A stretch of 64,000 bases of DNA from Pempheris klunzingeri (Eukaryota; Chordata; Actinopteri; Acropomatiformes; Pempheridae). Location of the stretch: positions 11,112,501-11,176,500 of the forward strand of contig NC_092016.1 in NCBI RefSeq assembly GCF_042242105.1, given 5' to 3'. The notes beneath the pieces are model-generated. The model was given only the letters and a program-made list of their open reading frames with translations, was not told where the DNA came from and ran no database searches. Of the stretch, positions 59,619 to 64,000 are shown piece by piece. The stretch's first letter is position 1. Every line of letters starts with the position of its first letter. The translations under genes and the position numbers were made by a program.

Positions 59619-62164
59619 CATGGTTGAGTAGCAGACACAATGCCATTGGAAGGCCAGTCCACACTTCTCCTTCTTATCTTTTCCTGTCAGATTTTGCTTT
59701 TACACTTGCCTTCGCTCCTGCTTTTTTCCATTTTTATTTCTTTATTTTTCTGAAGAAAAAACTGTATTAACTGTGCTAATACTCAAGCTACCCAAGTGTT
59801 CTCCTTGGGTGTGTCATCATATCCAACACTAGAAAACATTGGCACATGCCACTCTGCATGGGTCACCTCAGTTGTAGACAAAGCACTGTTCTACTTCTAC
59901 CACAGGCTAACCCCACTCTTTCCTTGTGTTTACATCATTGCCTGTTGCTCTGTTGCTTTTGATCTCACATACTCTTCTGCCAGTAACTTTTATCTCATCT
60001 GCTTTTTACAATTCTGTGAAAGAAATTTTCATAAGATGTAACCCCTGCTAATAATATGCTGGTCATTAACAATACATGGCTTTTAAACATATCCGACAGG
60101 TATCATTGCCAGCTGTTAAGGAAACTCCTCTTAAGTGCTTTGTACGTTGCAAAGTAGAGACGTTATCATTCTGAAAGTGCAATCCAGACGAGACTCAATG
60201 TTATCTGAGTGGCCATTTAAAAAAAAAAAAAAAAAAAACACTTTTGAACATGATGTTCATGATGTCCAATGCAATATGGAGATGATGACAATTCCTATGA
60301 TACTACTAATGATTACATCTAATGTCAACAGAACTAAAACTGTTTGTTCATTTGCATGAACTGCATGAGAAATTATGTTCAACAAGCTAAGAAGCTAACT
60401 GTATCGCAGTACCTGTAAGAAAAAAACTAACTTTTTCTTTCAAAAGCTTCTAAAGCTTTGTCATTTTTTATGCATTTTGAGACAGCTTTACAAGAGACTC
60501 AGTCATAGCAGAGATTTTTATGTAGCTGCCATTCTTTGCCTTTCCCCAAATTCATATATTTATTTTCTTGTATTTATTTGACTGGGGCCTCCCACTAAAG
60601 TAGTGTGATTTAACTTGAACAATCTGTCATAAAGCCAACTAATGCTGTTATGAGCATAAATAGTTTTTATACAAATATATTTACTGGTGGTTTTTAAGTA
60701 GTAGTCTGCAGCAACTTCTATTACTGCTGTCATGCCTAAATTAAGGCAAGACTCATGAATTATAAAACAACGGTGCCTTCGTACCTGGTGAGGCAAAGTA
60801 AACGTGAGTAATAAATTGACATGATACAACATAAGTGCTCCCAGTGTAGCATCAATACACTTTATACCATGCTCATAACAGTGTAATGAAAGCTTTATTT
60901 TATAGGGTGCACCTTACCTTTTGCACCACCCTCGTACCCTCGATCACAGTAAAAGCACCCTCTTGGTTGTTGTTACACCGTCCGATTCATACCAGGATTT
61001 AACCTTTAGAGGGGTACATAGCTCCAAGCAGGAAATAACAACCGAACATACTGACTTTATAGTCCCCATCTCAAGAAATTTTTGTATGATAAAGCACAAA
61101 TTATTGTTAAAGGGGACCAGGCAACTCTACAGAGCCAAAATATATTGAGTTACGATCAACCAGAGATGTCACGATGACTCCTGCAGTATGTATGTCTATT
61201 GATTTAAAACATCAATACTGTTACTGTTACATGTATTGATGCCATCCCTATAATTATGCACAATTATTTCAGGGCACTTTAACAAATTTTACATTGACCA
61301 ATCAGAAATGTTAATTTCTAGAAGAGGATATAAGTATAGCAACTCATCTAAGTTTTGTTTTTATTCTGAATGAGCAGAGTTTTACGTTTCTAGTCATGTC
61401 TCTTGTGGTAATTAATGGACGTTATATTATATATTTAAAAAAGAAAAAAAACCTTGTGAAGATTTCATGTGAAGAGATGCAGGTGAATTATATGCTCATG
61501 CAATTCAAGTGGAAAAAAAAAAAAAGTACAATACGACACAGTATGGGATGTGGGTCTACTTGGGGAAAGGTAAATGCATGTATTTTACATTTATGCAACA
61601 GAAAAGTATTCAAATAAAATATGTAAATATAAGTCCTTGCATGAAATAAATTTTATACACAACGAGTGTTTAGACTCCGTTTTTCTTCAACAGCACATGC
61701 ATACATACATCTTTACTTTCCCACTAGCTTACGGCTAGTGCTTCCAACTGCTGTTTGACCCCGTCTACCTGTGTCCGGGTCAAAGAGAGCATTAAAAAAA
61801 ATCCGAGATGACTGTGAGAGCATGACGTAGAGTTTACTACCGCATGACAATGACTGATCTACTGTACATCAACCTGTAAAACGCAGCATGATCGGGCATG
61901 TTTATTAACCGACTCAGAGTTCAGCCTCTGCACACAGACAGTACATCGTTGTCTGACGCCTTGGCTACGCATGGGAAATACATGGTAAACCTGCCATTTA
62001 CCATGAGGAACTAACGGAGCACATTTTCTTTACTCTCCAAGCTAGTGTGTCATTTCTCACCTCTCCCTGCACCTCAGGGGCATCCATCACCGCCATCATT
62101 TCCACCATTATACATAATTTGTGTAATAATTTATTTTTGTTATTGTTTTTTTATATGTTTATAG
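59619..62164 (+). other. kcnc1 3' UTR or last intron
   Basis: Depending on the terminal exon used, this is either 3' UTR or intron. It is AT-rich, with an A-rich run at 60219-60239. No other exon was recognised. Confidence 0.5.
60810..60815 (+). other. Poly(A) signal candidate for the short-tail kcnc1 transcript
   Basis: AATAAA lies between the two candidate terminal exons (59479-59618 and 62165-62274). A second one is at 61613-61618. Either could end transcripts that use the first terminal exon. Confidence 0.4.
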
Positions 62165-62274
62165 AGACCCAGCGACAGCACCGGAGCAGACAACCAACAG
62201 AGTCAGTTTGTGTTATGAACCATGGTGTACCAACCACTATGTGTATGACCCATAACGGCCCATCACCCACCTGA
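62165..62274 (+). CDS. kcnc1: Candidate alternative last exon of kcnc1, 36 codons
   Basis: A long pyrimidine tract and TTTATAG precede the exon. Joined to exon 3 (58413, phase 1) it reads ETQRQHRSRQPTESVCVMN and goes on to VPTTMCMTHNGPSPT before TGA at 62272-62274. The phase matches that of the exon at 59479, so the two are mutually exclusive candidate 3' ends; this one would give 587 aa. The Kv3 family is known for alternative C-termini. I do not recognise this particular tail, so the call rests on phase, splice site and position. Confidence 0.5.
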
Positions 62275-64000
62275 TAGTGCTGTAGCATTGTTGTGTGTAT
62301 TACTTAGTATTTTTAAATGGGTGTGACAGTGACAACCTGTACATCACAAACTCAGCATAGATGTAGCACTGAGGAAGTTTTGTTGTCAAGCCTTATGTAG
62401 CTCAGTATCTGTTACTGTGTTGTAATTTGTGTGCCTATTTTTGGTGTGTGCCAGTGCTGTAAATACGCTTTTTGTGTGCTGAAGTTGTGTGTACCAATGT
62501 TTTTGAGTGATCATCAAATATTTGTGTGCTTCCACTGTTGAAAGAAAAAAAAAAAAAAAAAAAAAATGTTGCTCCGATTTTAAATCTCCCGCTCACCCAC
62601 TCCGAGCAAAAACCTGTCACTTGTCATGTCAGCCAGACTAAACAGTTGAAAACAAAAACTTAAACTTTGCACTGTCATGGTCACATCTTTGTAGACTTTT
62701 GCACTGTTTTGCACCAGTGGACCTTTAACATTCCTTTGAAATGTTTCCAGGCATCAAAGAGATAACATCCACAAAAAAAGAGAAGAAATAAAAAGGTACT
62801 TAAAAAAGAAAAAGAAAACACCACTCTTACCTTGAATTAACGAGGCATTAAAACAGTAAAGTGAGCTGTTAGGAATTGTCAAAATAAGTTATTTGGATTA
62901 GCCAATCTTATATAGGAATCACAGATATTCAACATTAATTAAATGTTGATACATCTTGCTACGTAACTGCACGTTAAAGACAGCGTATATATAGAATACA
63001 TTAACGCACAATATCACAGCTCACACATGAATTATTCTGTAGTATACTTTCATTGACAATCGTGTAGAATTGGATTTCTTTTTCTGCACTCATATCAACC
63101 AACGCCCAAACATCATTAACATCATACTGGACAAGTGCCTCTGTTATGCAAATTATTCTTACCATTCATCATGTTGGTATAGCATAACTGACATGATGAA
63201 TTAATGTACATTTTATTTCAATTTAGTCACCAGCCATTGAAAACAAGCATCAGTTCAGTACTCAAAAAGCACACAGATACAATGAGGACCCCCGTATGAA
63301 TCAGCATCTAAAGGCAAGCAATGAGCATACCCTTTTTAAAAACAGAAAGGAGAGCCATTCTACTGTATACTTCATTGTTTGTGTAGAAAAGTTAGTGAAA
63401 AGGGACCAACTTTTTACCAAACAACTGCAAACACACTGCCAACAACCTACTGAGATCTGTGTGCAGTCGAGTACAGCAGATCTGAATCTGCCAATAGAGC
63501 TGAGCACAAATGGGGGGACAGTGTGCTGCTCATTGTCCGACACGGAATTAAAAAAGACAAAAAAAACAAACAAACGACAGCTGTTATCATTAAACGGAAT
63601 CAGTAACACAACTAAGAGGCAACTAATGTGTGCCGATCAGTGAGACGTCAGAGTGTGTGTTTTGAACACTGTATTTTGTGGTTAGTTATCTCAATAAGGT
63701 GTTCAGTGATCGTTTTGATTGGTTTGTTGTTTAGGGATTTTTTTGTGTCTTTTTTGACCAATCCAGTTCAGGCTTGTACAATAAATAGTGATAAATAAAA
63801 AAAACACAGAAATTATCATTTTTCAACGAGTGTCGATTTATTTTTTCAAACTAATCCAGGTAAACGGTTAATTTGACTTCCATTAATGCATAATTTCAGT
63901 TATACAGGGTTTTTTTTCATATTTATTTGCATAAACCATTAGCATAAAATAAAACTTTTAAATAATAAAGTTATTAAATTGCACAAATGTCATATAAGAG
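62275..64000 (+). other. Downstream of kcnc1: probable distal 3' UTR and spacer
   Basis: AT-rich with a T/A-rich run (62545-62566) and further AATAAA signals at 63780-63785 and beyond. No other gene is visible before the window ends. A very long kcnc1 3' UTR reaching about 63.8 kb is possible. Confidence 0.45.
62787..62792 (+). other. Poly(A) signal candidate, distal kcnc1 end
   Basis: AATAAA lies 513 bp after the stop of the candidate alternative last exon. Confidence 0.45.

Overview
The window is vertebrate nuclear DNA, almost certainly from a teleost fish and probably a percomorph. The protein-coding exons give uninterrupted matches to vertebrate families. Introns are short, often 80-150 bp, with GT-AG borders. 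The spaces between are AT-rich and carry microsatellites and decayed teleost-type transposable elements. I see no prokaryotic, organellar or viral content.

Layout from left to right: (1) ano9 (+, about 157-9734), a 23-exon anoctamin. (2) sigirr (+, 11325-19182), an IL-1 receptor/TIR family inhibitory receptor with ten coding exons and two Ig-like domains. (3) pkp3 (-, 33700 down to 21012), plakophilin 3, a desmosomal armadillo protein with 13 coding exons. It is tail-to-tail with sigirr, and the two poly(A) signals are about 250 bp apart. (4) A 7.7 kb gap with repeats and one orphan exon-like block (37167-37254, -). (5) cd81 (-, 50390 down to 41374), a tetraspanin with eight coding exons. (6) kcnc1 (+, 52406 to 59618, or to 62274 with an alternative last exon), a Kv3.1-type voltage-gated potassium channel. 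It is head-to-head with cd81.

I rebuilt each gene by joining exons at GT/AG borders and checking that reading phase carries through. All five models close exactly: ano9 759 aa, sigirr 520 aa, pkp3 845 aa, cd81 238 aa, kcnc1 597 aa (587 aa with the alternative end). The ano9-sigirr-pkp3 block keeps the order and relative orientation known from human 11p15.5. The cd81-kcnc1 pair joins genes that I recall as being far apart on human 11p.

The genes are not an operon and do not form one pathway. They include an epithelial membrane protein, a brake on IL-1/TLR signalling, a desmosome plaque protein, a tetraspanin organiser and a fast-spiking neuronal channel. The points most worth a second look are a four-cysteine CxxC...CxxC motif in the ano9 cytosolic loop, two Ig domains and a mixed TIR signature in sigirr, two phase-compatible terminal exons in kcnc1, and the orphan exon upstream of pkp3.
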